Shown here one piece after another: positions 1 to 7,134 of a stretch of DNA of 15,100 nucleotides. Position 1 is the first letter of the stretch. Every line of letters starts with the position of its first letter. The notes under the pieces are model-generated. The model was given only the letters and a program-made list of their open reading frames with translations. It was not told the origin of the DNA and ran no database searches. The DNA is from an uncultured Actinomycetes bacterium. Lineage in GTDB: Bacteria > Actinomycetota > Actinomycetes > Nanopelagicales > Nanopelagicaceae. A program made the translations under genes and the position numbers. Where the stretch lies: the NCBI GenBank assembly GCA_903907665.1, contig CAIVOW010000030.1, positions 1-15,100 on the forward strand. The letters run 5' to 3'.

Positions 1-1031
1 AAAAAGAAGGTAAGCTCAATGTAATTACTCTTCCACGCGACTGGGCAAATTATGGCGAAGCGATGGATCTTTTCACAAAGGCTTTTGGTATTAAGATCAC
101 TGATGACAATCCAGACGGATCTTCAGCGTATGAAATTCAAACAGTAAAAACAGCTCCTAAGTCAAAGATTCCAGATGCAGTTGACGTTGGTATCACTTAT
201 GGCGCAGACAATGTAAACCTATTCGCACCTTACAAAGTTCAAACCTGGAATGATATTCCTGCACAATGGAAGGAAGCTTCAGGACGTTGGGCTGGGGACT
301 ACTACGGTCAAATCGCACTTGCGTATGACACTTCAGTTACAAAGGCTCCAAAGTCATTTGCTGACTTGAAAGATCCAGCATTTAAGGGTCAGGTCGCAAT
401 TGGTGGAGATCCAACCGGTGCTCAAGAAGCTCTCATGTCAGTATTCGCAGCTAACCAAGCATCTGGTGGAGCAGCAACAAATATCCAAGCTGGTATCGAT
501 TACTTCAAGGGCCTTAAGGCTTCAGGTAACTTTGTATCAGTACTTGCTAACGGACAGAACCTCGCAGCGGGTGCTTACAAAGTTTCATTCTCATGGGACT
601 TCAATGGTCCAGGAGCGATCGCTTCTGCAGCAAAGATTGGTAAGACAATCAAGTATGTAATTCCTTCTGATGCCGTCATCAAGGGAACTCCTTACATCAT
701 GGCAATTCCATTCAATGCTCCACATCCAGCAGCAGCACGCCTATGGACTGAGTTCCTTTACTCACAGAACAAGGGCAAAGTAACTGCAACCCTCGGATCT
801 GTAAAAGGAATGTCTGGTAGCAAGATATTCGCTTCAATCCGTGGCGGACAGAACATCTGGATCTCAGGTGCAGCTCACCCAATCACAGAAGAAGCTATGC
901 GCACAAAGGGTCTAGCAATCAACCCACCAGCAGGATTTGAAACTCCAGCTGGCGCAACGGTTGTTCAGCCATCACCTGATCAGCAGACAGCTGCAAAGGA
1001 ACTGCTCAAGGCTCAGTGGCCAAACCTCTAA
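1..1031 (+). CDS. ABC transporter solute-binding protein, 5'-truncated by the window edge
   Basis: Extracytoplasmic substrate-capture subunit of an ABC importer. The reading frame is open from base 3, so the gene starts before the window; the first internal ATG at 63 is not the real start. About 342 residues are visible, without the signal peptide. The text is typical of the Fe3+/polyamine/thiamine/phosphonate binding-protein group: an early TLPRDWANYGE strand, a KSFADLKDPAFKGQVAI hinge region, then GDPTGAQEAL and an aromatic SFSWDFNGPGA stretch. Such proteins bind their ligand between two lobes and deliver it to the permeases. The two permeases and ATPase that follow make the assignment firm. 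Codon choice is more uniform than in the permeases, fitting the high expression usual for binding proteins. The substrate cannot be told: iron, polyamine, 2-aminoethylphosphonate or another phospho-compound are all possible. Confidence 0.88.
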   Translation, partial: KEGKLNVITLPRDWANYGEAMDLFTKAFGIKITDDNPDGSSAYEIQTVKTAPKSKIPDAVDVGITYGADNVNLFAPYKVQTWNDIPAQWKEASGRWAGDYYGQIALAYDTSVTKAPKSFADLKDPAFKGQVAIGGDPTGAQEALMSVFAANQASGGAATNIQAGIDYFKGLKASGNFVSVLANGQNLAAGAYKVSFSWDFNGPGAIASAAKIGKTIKYVIPSDAVIKGTPYIMAIPFNAPHPAAARLWTEFLYSQNKGKVTATLGSVKGMSGSKIFASIRGGQNIWISGAAHPITEEAMRTKGLAINPPAGFETPAGATVVQPSPDQQTAAKELLKAQWPNL

Positions 1032-1048
1032 TCTCATTGGTTTAGCTC

Positions 1049-1085
1049 TTAGTTAGTTAGTAAGTCAGTTAGTTAATTAGTAATA
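1049..1085 (+). repeat. TTAG-rich short tandem repeat between binding protein and permease
   Basis: The gap after the binding-protein stop contains repeated GTTAG/TTAG units, seen as AGTTAGTTAG, then TAAGTCAGTTAG, then TTAATTAGTAATAA. It carries stop codons in several frames and no strong hairpin. It may simply be an AT-rich spacer, or it may lower expression of the permease genes relative to the binding protein. No function can be assigned. Confidence 0.55.
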
Positions 1086-1113
1086 AATTATCAAATCGGA
1101 AGAAGTGGGAGAC

Positions 1114-1962
1114 ATGAGAATAAAAAAATACTCATGGCTTCCACTTCTTCCTTTCTTACTTTTTACTGGATATTTTCTATTATGGCCAATAGTTGGAGTC
1201 ACACTTAAATCTCTTCATAACAATAATGGTCAGTGGTCGCTCTCAAATTATGCACCTCTAATTTCGGGTGCATACCGACACGCGTTTATAACTAGTATTC
1301 GGCTGAGCATCATCACATCTGTCATCAGTTCAATTTTAGGTGCCTACTTCACACTCGTCATAGTCAAGAACGCAAGTTCACGGATTACATCAATTATTGA
1401 AAGTATCTCAGCAGTCTTTGCAAACTCCGGCGGAGTTCCGCTTGCTTTTATGTATATTGCTGCATTTGGAGCTGAAGGCCTTTTGACAAAGTTTCTGAAA
1501 TTCTGCGGATGGAATATTTACGCAGGACGATTTACACTCTTCTCATTCACCGGTGTGGTTCTTGTTTATACCTTCTTCATGACGCCATTGATGATTATCG
1601 TGTTTCGGCCTGCAATTTTAGGCTTGCGCAAAGAGTGGTCTGAAGCAAGCCTTAACTTAGGAGCTTCGACTCTTACCTATTGGCGCCGCGTAGCAATTCC
1701 AATTTTAACCCCGTCTTTTATCGGATCATTCTTCCTGCTGTTTGCTGGGGCCTTTTCTGCCTATGCAACAGCCCGTGCTCTCACCGTAGGCACGGTTCCC
1801 TTAGTGCCCATCATTATTGGAACTTTAGTTGATGGCAATGTTATTTCTGATCAAGCAAATCTCGGCGATGCGTTGGCGGTAGGAATGATTTTGGTTGCAG
1901 GCGTTGCGATGATCGGATATATCTGGGCCCAGAAGTCAGCTGCAAAATGGCGGCAGTCATGA
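1114..1962 (+). CDS. ABC transporter permease, first of a pair
   Basis: Inner-membrane channel subunit of the importer. Several hydrophobic helices are visible, starting with LPLLPFLLFTGYFLLWPIVGV, and about six membrane segments are expected. The cytoplasmic EAA loop that docks on the ATPase is clear as EASLNLGAS...AIPILTP at DNA about 1641-1710, the BPD_transp_1 hallmark. An in-frame GTG at 1105 would add three residues; the ATG at 1114 is preferred on codon grounds, although GGAG at 1108-1111 is only 2 nt upstream and GGAAG at 1098-1102 about 11 nt. It lies 82 bp after the binding-protein gene and overlaps the second permease, as expected for heteromeric permeases of Fe3+/spermidine/phosphonate-type importers. 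Confidence 0.9.
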   Translation: MRIKKYSWLPLLPFLLFTGYFLLWPIVGVTLKSLHNNNGQWSLSNYAPLISGAYRHAFITSIRLSIITSVISSILGAYFTLVIVKNASSRITSIIESISAVFANSGGVPLAFMYIAAFGAEGLLTKFLKFCGWNIYAGRFTLFSFTGVVLVYTFFMTPLMIIVFRPAILGLRKEWSEASLNLGASTLTYWRRVAIPILTPSFIGSFFLLFAGAFSAYATARALTVGTVPLVPIIIGTLVDGNVISDQANLGDALAVGMILVAGVAMIGYIWAQKSAAKWRQS

Positions 1963-2747
1963 AAATAGGAAAATACACGGTCAATACATTCACTTTATTT
2001 TTAGCGGCCATGATTTTCTTTTTACCACTGGTAGCGGCCGCCGAATTTAGTTTTAGAAAGCCTGGCGGGAAGGGTCATTCTTTCGTCAATTACGGTTGGC
2101 TATTACAACAAGATGGCTTCTGGCCAGCACTTAGCAACTCCTTCCGACTTGCAGTCCTCTCAGGTGCACTAAATTTGATTCTTATGGTGCCCACTATGGT
2201 GGTGCTCAACTTGAAGGCGATTCGTTTTAAACCCGTCGTTGATTTTCTATGTATTTTGCCGTTGATAATTCCCGTTGTTTCACTTGCAATCGGCGCCCAA
2301 GTATCCATGCCTGAATTCCTGCAAAATACAGATTACGAGCTTGTTTTCTTCTTCGTCATAGTTGCGCTGCCTTACACCTACAGAGCACTCGATTCTGCAA
2401 TAACAGCAGTTGATATCAAAGTCATCGTTGATGCTTCGAGGAGTCTGGGCGCAACTTGGTTCACGACCATTATAAGAGTCATTATTCCTGCAATAAAGAG
2501 CGGCATTATCGGATCGCTTTTCTTATCCTTTGCGTTGGCGGTTGGCGAATTTACTTTAACATCGTTGCTCCACTGGGAGACTTTTCCTACGTGGACTGTC
2601 GTAGCCGCACAACAAAACATTCTTGGCGCAATCGCAATATCAGTCTTCTCCTTTGCATTAGCAATTGTCGTCCTGACAACTGTCGGAGTTTTGGCAGCTC
2701 GAAAGAGAAGTTTGAATCTGGTTACTGAATCGCAAGAGATGGAGTGA
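1959..2747 (+). CDS. ABC transporter permease, second of a pair
   Basis: Partner channel subunit. It opens with a membrane segment (FTLFLAAMIFFLPLVAAAEF) and shows further hydrophobic helices plus an EAA loop at DASRSLGATW...RVIIPAIKSG (DNA about 2431-2505), which contacts the ATPase. The chosen ATG forms a 4-bp ATGA overlap with the stop of the first permease, the classic arrangement for translational coupling. An upstream in-frame ATG at 1947 would add four residues and a 16-bp overlap. The C-terminus runs to a TGA at 2745-2747 that touches the next gene. The two permeases together form the transmembrane pore. Confidence 0.9.
   Translation: MKIGKYTVNTFTLFLAAMIFFLPLVAAAEFSFRKPGGKGHSFVNYGWLLQQDGFWPALSNSFRLAVLSGALNLILMVPTMVVLNLKAIRFKPVVDFLCILPLIIPVVSLAIGAQVSMPEFLQNTDYELVFFFVIVALPYTYRALDSAITAVDIKVIVDASRSLGATWFTTIIRVIIPAIKSGIIGSLFLSFALAVGEFTLTSLLHWETFPTWTVVAAQQNILGAIAISVFSFALAIVVLTTVGVLAARKRSLNLVTESQEME
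2741..2744 (+). promoter_or_regulatory. Shine-Dalgarno site deciding the ATPase start
   Basis: GGAG lies inside the last codons of the second permease and 5 nt before the ATG at 2750. This spacing favours 2750 over the in-frame GTG at 2744, which would sit on top of the site. Confidence 0.55.
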
Positions 2748-2749
2748 AA

Positions 2750-3820
2750 ATGGCTAAACAACGTTCAAGTAGCACCCTCACATTAGAAGGAGTCACTCGT
2801 TCATTCGGCACAACTTTGGCGCTAGATGGCCTGGACTTGACGATTGAGCCTGGTGAGTTAGTAGCTCTTCTAGGTCCTTCGGGTTGTGGCAAGACCACGG
2901 CGCTTCGAATAGTTGCGGGCTTGGAAACTGCAGACACTGGAACTTTGCTAGTAAATGGTGTTCGTTATAACGATACGCCAGCAAACGAACGTGACATGGG
3001 CATGGTATTTCAAGCGTATTCACTCTTTCCTAATATGACAGTAGCTGAAAATATTGATTACGGTCTTCGTGCACGCAAGATGGATCTGCCAAAGCGAATG
3101 AAGCAAGTTCGAAAAATGTTGCAGTTAGTCGATCTTGAGGAGAAGAGCACCCGCTATCCCCATCAATTATCTGGTGGTCAGCAACAACGAGTAGCACTTG
3201 CACGAGCTCTTGCTATCGAGCCAACAGTTTTATTACTCGATGAACCACTCTCGGCACTCGATGCTCAGGTTCGCTCGCAAATTCGTGAAGAAATTCGCGC
3301 AATTCAATTAGAACTGGGAATTACAACGTTATTCGTAACCCATGACCAAGAAGAGGCGATGGCGATTGCAGATCGTGTTGGCGTTATGAATAAAGGCAAG
3401 TTAGAACAAATTGATAAGCCAACAATTCTGTATAACGAACCAGCAACGCCGTTCGTGGCCTCATTTGTTGGTCAAGCAAATAGATTACCTGCAACTGTCA
3501 CTGGTAAAGGTAATGTTAAAGTTTTGAGCCAAAAGATTTCACTTTCAAGGCATTCTGCTAATTTAATAGATGGTGTTGCGGTTGAGGCGCTAATACGTCC
3601 AGAGTCAATCACTCTTACTTCAGATAAAGATGAGGACGCTACCAACGGTTTGCTTATCTCAAAATCATTCCTCGGGCCACTCACAAAACTTGGTGTCGCA
3701 ATTGAAGGACTTCCTATTATTCACATCAATTCGCAGAGTAAGGATGTTAAAAATTTAGAAATCGGCAATCGAATCTCTTTCAAAATCGTTGCTGATGAAA
3801 TTATGGCTAGAAATGTCTAA
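2750..3820 (+). CDS. ABC transporter ATP-binding protein (PotA/FbpC type)
   Basis: Cytoplasmic ATPase that powers the importer. All core motifs are intact. Counting from the ATG at 2750: Walker A GPSGCGKTT (residues 42-50), Q-loop in VFQAYSLF, signature LSGGQQQRVALARALA, Walker B VLLLDEPLSALD and switch histidine in VTHDQEEA. The C-terminal third, from about RLPATV, is a TOBE-type regulatory domain with a RPESITL strand, as in the Fe3+, polyamine and phosphonate branch of importers. The total of 356 residues fits that branch. A GTG at 2744 overlapping the permease stop is an alternative start. It ends by overlapping the metallophosphoesterase start by 8 bp, so transport and hydrolysis are probably co-translated. 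Confidence 0.95.
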   Translation: MAKQRSSSTLTLEGVTRSFGTTLALDGLDLTIEPGELVALLGPSGCGKTTALRIVAGLETADTGTLLVNGVRYNDTPANERDMGMVFQAYSLFPNMTVAENIDYGLRARKMDLPKRMKQVRKMLQLVDLEEKSTRYPHQLSGGQQQRVALARALAIEPTVLLLDEPLSALDAQVRSQIREEIRAIQLELGITTLFVTHDQEEAMAIADRVGVMNKGKLEQIDKPTILYNEPATPFVASFVGQANRLPATVTGKGNVKVLSQKISLSRHSANLIDGVAVEALIRPESITLTSDKDEDATNGLLISKSFLGPLTKLGVAIEGLPIIHINSQSKDVKNLEIGNRISFKIVADEIMARNV

Positions 3821-5378
3821 TTTTGATTCGCGCGTTAAAAGAATCGTCCGTGGGACAGCGAATGATAAAGGTTGGCGCAACCTTGAGTTGGATGAAGGTG
3901 AAACCATTGAGGGGGTCTCACCTTCACCCAATGCAGAATCGATCTTAAGTCTGATTCATATTTCAGATTTACATATATGTGATGCTCAATCCCCGGCTCG
4001 ACTTGAACTATTGGATCGCATGGCCGATCCTCACAACCCGATGTCAGAGGTTATAAAACTCGTGGGCACTTATCGCCCTAATGAAATGCTGACCACGCAA
4101 ACACTTGAGGCAATGGTTCAGACCATTAATGGAATTGATCATGGAGTAGTAACAACGAGGCCGATTGATGCAGTTGTGGTTACTGGCGATGTCACCGATA
4201 ACGCACAAGGCAATGAGTTGAATTGGTATTTCACGTTAATGGATGGTGGTGAATTACTTCCCGACAGCGGTGACACATCAAAGTGGGAGGGACTATCTTC
4301 GAGTGATCCTGCTACTTATGACACTTCTTATTGGAATCCTGATGGTACTCCTGAGGGATGCGAAGATGATTTTGCTCGATCACTGTATGGCTTTCCGACA
4401 GTTCCTGGATTACACGAGGCTGTACGAAAAGCTTTTACTGCCACCGGTATCCGCCACAAATGGCTTGCAACCCACGGAAATCATGATGCTCTGATTCAAG
4501 GCACTCTTCCGGGGGATGAAATGGTTCGCAACCACGCAATTGGTTCAGAGAAGGCAATAGCCCTTGCGCCAGATGCTGATCTTTCAAAACTTTTTGAAAA
4601 CTTCAATCAAGTTGGACCTGTTACGTATTTAGACCCTCAAGGAACAAAATATCGAACTGTAACTGCTGATCCGAAGCGTGAAATTAATCATGAGGATACG
4701 TGGGCAAAGATTCATCAAGCTTGCGATCACGATCATGGCCTCAATCAAGTTAGTGCATCGAGTGGTATCAAGTATTGGTATCGAGATATCAATGGAATTC
4801 GACTGGTTTCCTTAGATACCGTAAACCATCATGGCGGCTGGCAAGGTTCTTTAGATGAAACTCAATTTGAATGGTTGAAACTTATATTGAAGGATACCGA
4901 ACCCAATTATTTCGTCATTCTTTCTCATCATCCGTCTTCCACTCTATTTAATCTATATCAACCCGAGGGAACAGCTCGCAGAGTTGGTGAATCTGAAGTA
5001 GTAGAGCTCCTCATCAATGAACCTCGCGTTATTCTCTGGCTTGCTGGACACAACCATGAACACAAAGTTGAACGATTTGGTGATGAATTTGGTGGATTCT
5101 GGCATATACAAACCGCTTCAAATATTGATTGGCCACAGCAAGGAAGACTCATTGAAATCTTGAAGGATGGAGAAAAACTTGTTATTGCAACATCAGTCTT
5201 TGATCACCAGAGTCCCGTATCTCTTGACGAAGCGACAAGTGATCTCACTAACCCGGTTAATCTTGCCGGCTTGTCACGAGTGCTGGCAGCCAACGTTTGG
5301 CAGCGTCGCAGCGGGGAATTCGATCTTGAATTATTAGCTGGCGAGAAATCTGACAGAAATCGTTACCTCTGGTTATAG
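3813..5378 (+). CDS. Long-insert metallophosphoesterase (TIGR03767/PPA1498-like)
   Basis: Predicted binuclear-metal phosphoesterase of the calcineurin-like superfamily. From the ATG at 3813 (521 residues) the metal-site motifs are all present: DLH at D52/H54, GDVTDN with D126, GNHD at N223-D225, SHHP, and GHNHEH at H413-H417. A long insert between GDxxD and GNHD contains LMDGGELLPDSGD and WNPDGTPEG. This, with DAQSPARLELLDR and YRPNEMLTTQ, closely matches what I recall of the actinobacterial PPA1498 family. Family members usually carry a Tat signal; none is seen here, so the enzyme is predicted cytoplasmic. TTG at 3789 and ATG at 3795 are alternative starts but add no signal peptide. The 8-bp overlap with the transporter ATPase suggests it acts on the imported compound. 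The natural substrate is unknown. Confidence 0.9.
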   Translation: MSNFDSRVKRIVRGTANDKGWRNLELDEGETIEGVSPSPNAESILSLIHISDLHICDAQSPARLELLDRMADPHNPMSEVIKLVGTYRPNEMLTTQTLEAMVQTINGIDHGVVTTRPIDAVVVTGDVTDNAQGNELNWYFTLMDGGELLPDSGDTSKWEGLSSSDPATYDTSYWNPDGTPEGCEDDFARSLYGFPTVPGLHEAVRKAFTATGIRHKWLATHGNHDALIQGTLPGDEMVRNHAIGSEKAIALAPDADLSKLFENFNQVGPVTYLDPQGTKYRTVTADPKREINHEDTWAKIHQACDHDHGLNQVSASSGIKYWYRDINGIRLVSLDTVNHHGGWQGSLDETQFEWLKLILKDTEPNYFVILSHHPSSTLFNLYQPEGTARRVGESEVVELLINEPRVILWLAGHNHEHKVERFGDEFGGFWHIQTASNIDWPQQGRLIEILKDGEKLVIATSVFDHQSPVSLDEATSDLTNPVNLAGLSRVLAANVWQRRSGEFDLELLAGEKSDRNRYLWL

Positions 5379-5397
5379 AAAGTGCTAGAACTGGAGC

Positions 5398-7080
5398 GTG
5401 GAAAACGACCTAGATTTCGATGTGGTGATTATTGGCTCAGGCTTTGGCGGCTCGGTGGCGGCCCTGAGGTTGAGCGAAAAAGGCTACAAGGTCTGCGTTA
5501 TTGAAGCTGGGCGTCGTTTTTCTGACCAGGATTTCCCAAAGACTTCCTGGCGCCTGCGAAGATTTTTGTTTGCGCCTCGGCTAGGTCTCAATGGAATTCA
5601 GCGCATACATGCGCTGCCAAATGTCTTGGTTTTGGCTGGCGCAGGCGTGGGAGGTGGCTCACTTGTCTATGCAAATACTTTGTACACCCCACCTGATTCC
5701 TATTTTAATGATCCCCAATGGAAACATATTACTGATTGGAAGAGTGAGCTCGCTCCTTGGTATGAACTAGCTCATCGAATGTTGGGCGTCGCAAAAAATC
5801 CTCTCATGACACCCTCGGACGTTGCAATGAAAGAAGTTGCAGATGAAATGGGAGTAGGCCACACATTCACGTTAGCTCCGCTCGGTATCTATTTTGGTGA
5901 CGGAGCTGGAGTCAAAAGCGATGATCCATTTTTTGGTGGGGCGGGACCCTCGCGCTCAGGCTGCCAACACTGTGGCGCATGTATGACTGGATGTCGCCAC
6001 AATGCCAAGAACACACTTCCAAAGAACTATCTCGGGCTCGCCGAAGGTATTGGTGCCACAGTTATTCCAGAAACTACGGTCACCTCTTTCGAAGAGGTTA
6101 ATGGATCGTGGATTATTAAAACTCGCAAAAGTAGTTCATGGCTGGGAATTAATAAGACTTTCACCGCCCGCCAACTCATTGTTGCAGGTGGAACGTATAA
6201 CACTCAAAAATTATTGCATCGCCTAAAAGATAATAAGAAGTTACCAAATCTTTCAGATTTCCTAGGAAAACTTTCCCGAACAAATAGTGAGGCCCTCACT
6301 GGTGCGCTCATGCCTAAATCTAAGATTGACTACTCGATTGGCGCCGCGATTACATCGTCATTTTATCCAGATGAGCACACTCACGTTGAACCGGTGCGAT
6401 ATGGAAAAGGCAGTAATTCGATGGCGCTATTGCAGACAATCATGACGGATGGAACCAAGCTTTCTTCGCGCCACAAGCAGTGGTGGAAGACGGTATTGCG
6501 ACATCCAAAGATGCTGTATCGAATTTTGAATGTGAAAGGCTGGAGCGAGCGCACTGTTATAGCCCTCGTAATGCAAAACGTTGATTCCTCCATCTCGGTG
6601 AAAGGGAAACGAGACTTTCTTGGGTCTTGGAAGTTAACTTCTGAAAATGATTCTGAACATCCCAACGCCACCTACATTCCGGCGGCCAACGAAGTTGTGC
6701 GGCGGATTGCGAAAAATCGGGGTGGGATTCCTGGCGGAAACATTGGAGATTTATTAAATGCACCTTTCACGGCTCACTTCGTGGGTGGCTGCGTGATTGG
6801 TGATTCGGATAAAACCGGAGTGATCGATCCCTACCATCGAGTCTGGAATTACCCGACTCTGCATATTGTCGATGGGGCTAGTGTGACCGCCAACCTCGGG
6901 GTTAATCCTTCGCTGACGATTACGGCCCAAGCCGAACGTGCAATGAGTTTTTGGCCAAACAAGGGTGAGACCGATGGCCGCCCACGTCAGGGTGAGCCTT
7001 ACGCCCGCTGCACGCCTGTATTTCCACGCTCACCAGCCGTCCCTGCTACCGCATACGCAGCACTTCGCCATAAACTTTAG
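5398..7080 (+). CDS. ChoD-like GMC flavin oxidoreductase with a CX2CX2CX3C cysteine motif
   Basis: FAD-dependent oxidoreductase of the glucose-methanol-choline superfamily, closest by eye to actinobacterial cholesterol-oxidase-like ChoD proteins. The N-terminal FAD site is DVVIIGSGFGGSVAALRLSEKGY followed by VIEAGRRF. A second GMC signature is GAGVGGGSLVYANTLY. Near the C-terminus lie HFVGGCVIGD, HIVDGASVTANLGVNPSLTI and a proline-rich tail common to this family. Cysteines 189, 192, 195 and 199 form a ferredoxin-type CX2CX2CX3C pattern just before HNAKNTLPKNYL, suggesting a [4Fe-4S] cluster or structural metal site. The GTG start is the only in-frame start after the TAG at 5386; GGAG ends 1 nt before it, an awkward spacing. 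It follows the phosphoesterase by 19 bp. Sterol oxidase activity is not implied; an alcohol or polyol substrate is equally possible. Confidence 0.87.
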   Translation: MENDLDFDVVIIGSGFGGSVAALRLSEKGYKVCVIEAGRRFSDQDFPKTSWRLRRFLFAPRLGLNGIQRIHALPNVLVLAGAGVGGGSLVYANTLYTPPDSYFNDPQWKHITDWKSELAPWYELAHRMLGVAKNPLMTPSDVAMKEVADEMGVGHTFTLAPLGIYFGDGAGVKSDDPFFGGAGPSRSGCQHCGACMTGCRHNAKNTLPKNYLGLAEGIGATVIPETTVTSFEEVNGSWIIKTRKSSSWLGINKTFTARQLIVAGGTYNTQKLLHRLKDNKKLPNLSDFLGKLSRTNSEALTGALMPKSKIDYSIGAAITSSFYPDEHTHVEPVRYGKGSNSMALLQTIMTDGTKLSSRHKQWWKTVLRHPKMLYRILNVKGWSERTVIALVMQNVDSSISVKGKRDFLGSWKLTSENDSEHPNATYIPAANEVVRRIAKNRGGIPGGNIGDLLNAPFTAHFVGGCVIGDSDKTGVIDPYHRVWNYPTLHIVDGASVTANLGVNPSLTITAQAERAMSFWPNKGETDGRPRQGEPYARCTPVFPRSPAVPATAYAALRHKL

Positions 7081-7115
7081 GGGTGATTTTTTCGGGTTAT
7101 AGACCACCCATTTTT
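7081..7115 (+). terminator. Possible weak terminator after the oxidoreductase gene
   Basis: GGGTG at 7081-7085, or GGGT at 7094-7097, can pair with CACCC/ACCC at 7105-7109, immediately followed by A and a run of five T. The stem is only 4-5 bp, so termination would be partial. The same stretch contains TATAGA at 7098-7103, a possible -10 for the regulator gene, so the two readings compete. Confidence 0.25.
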
Positions 7116-7134
7116 ACTTCGTCATGATGTATTC

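Noticed and set aside
1049..1085. CRISPR-like repeat
   Set aside because: The units are 4-5 bp, imperfect and without spacers, and there are no cas genes in the window.
2378..2761. 127-codon open frame on the minus strand opposite the second permease
   Set aside because: It lies entirely over permease coding sequence with strong EAA-loop conservation on the other strand, and shows no recognisable domain.
3945..3968. SLIHIS-like peptide, which resembles another known adapter-derived peptide (Nextera)
   Set aside because: The DNA does not match the Nextera mosaic end, and the peptide continues into the true metallophosphoesterase motif DLH.
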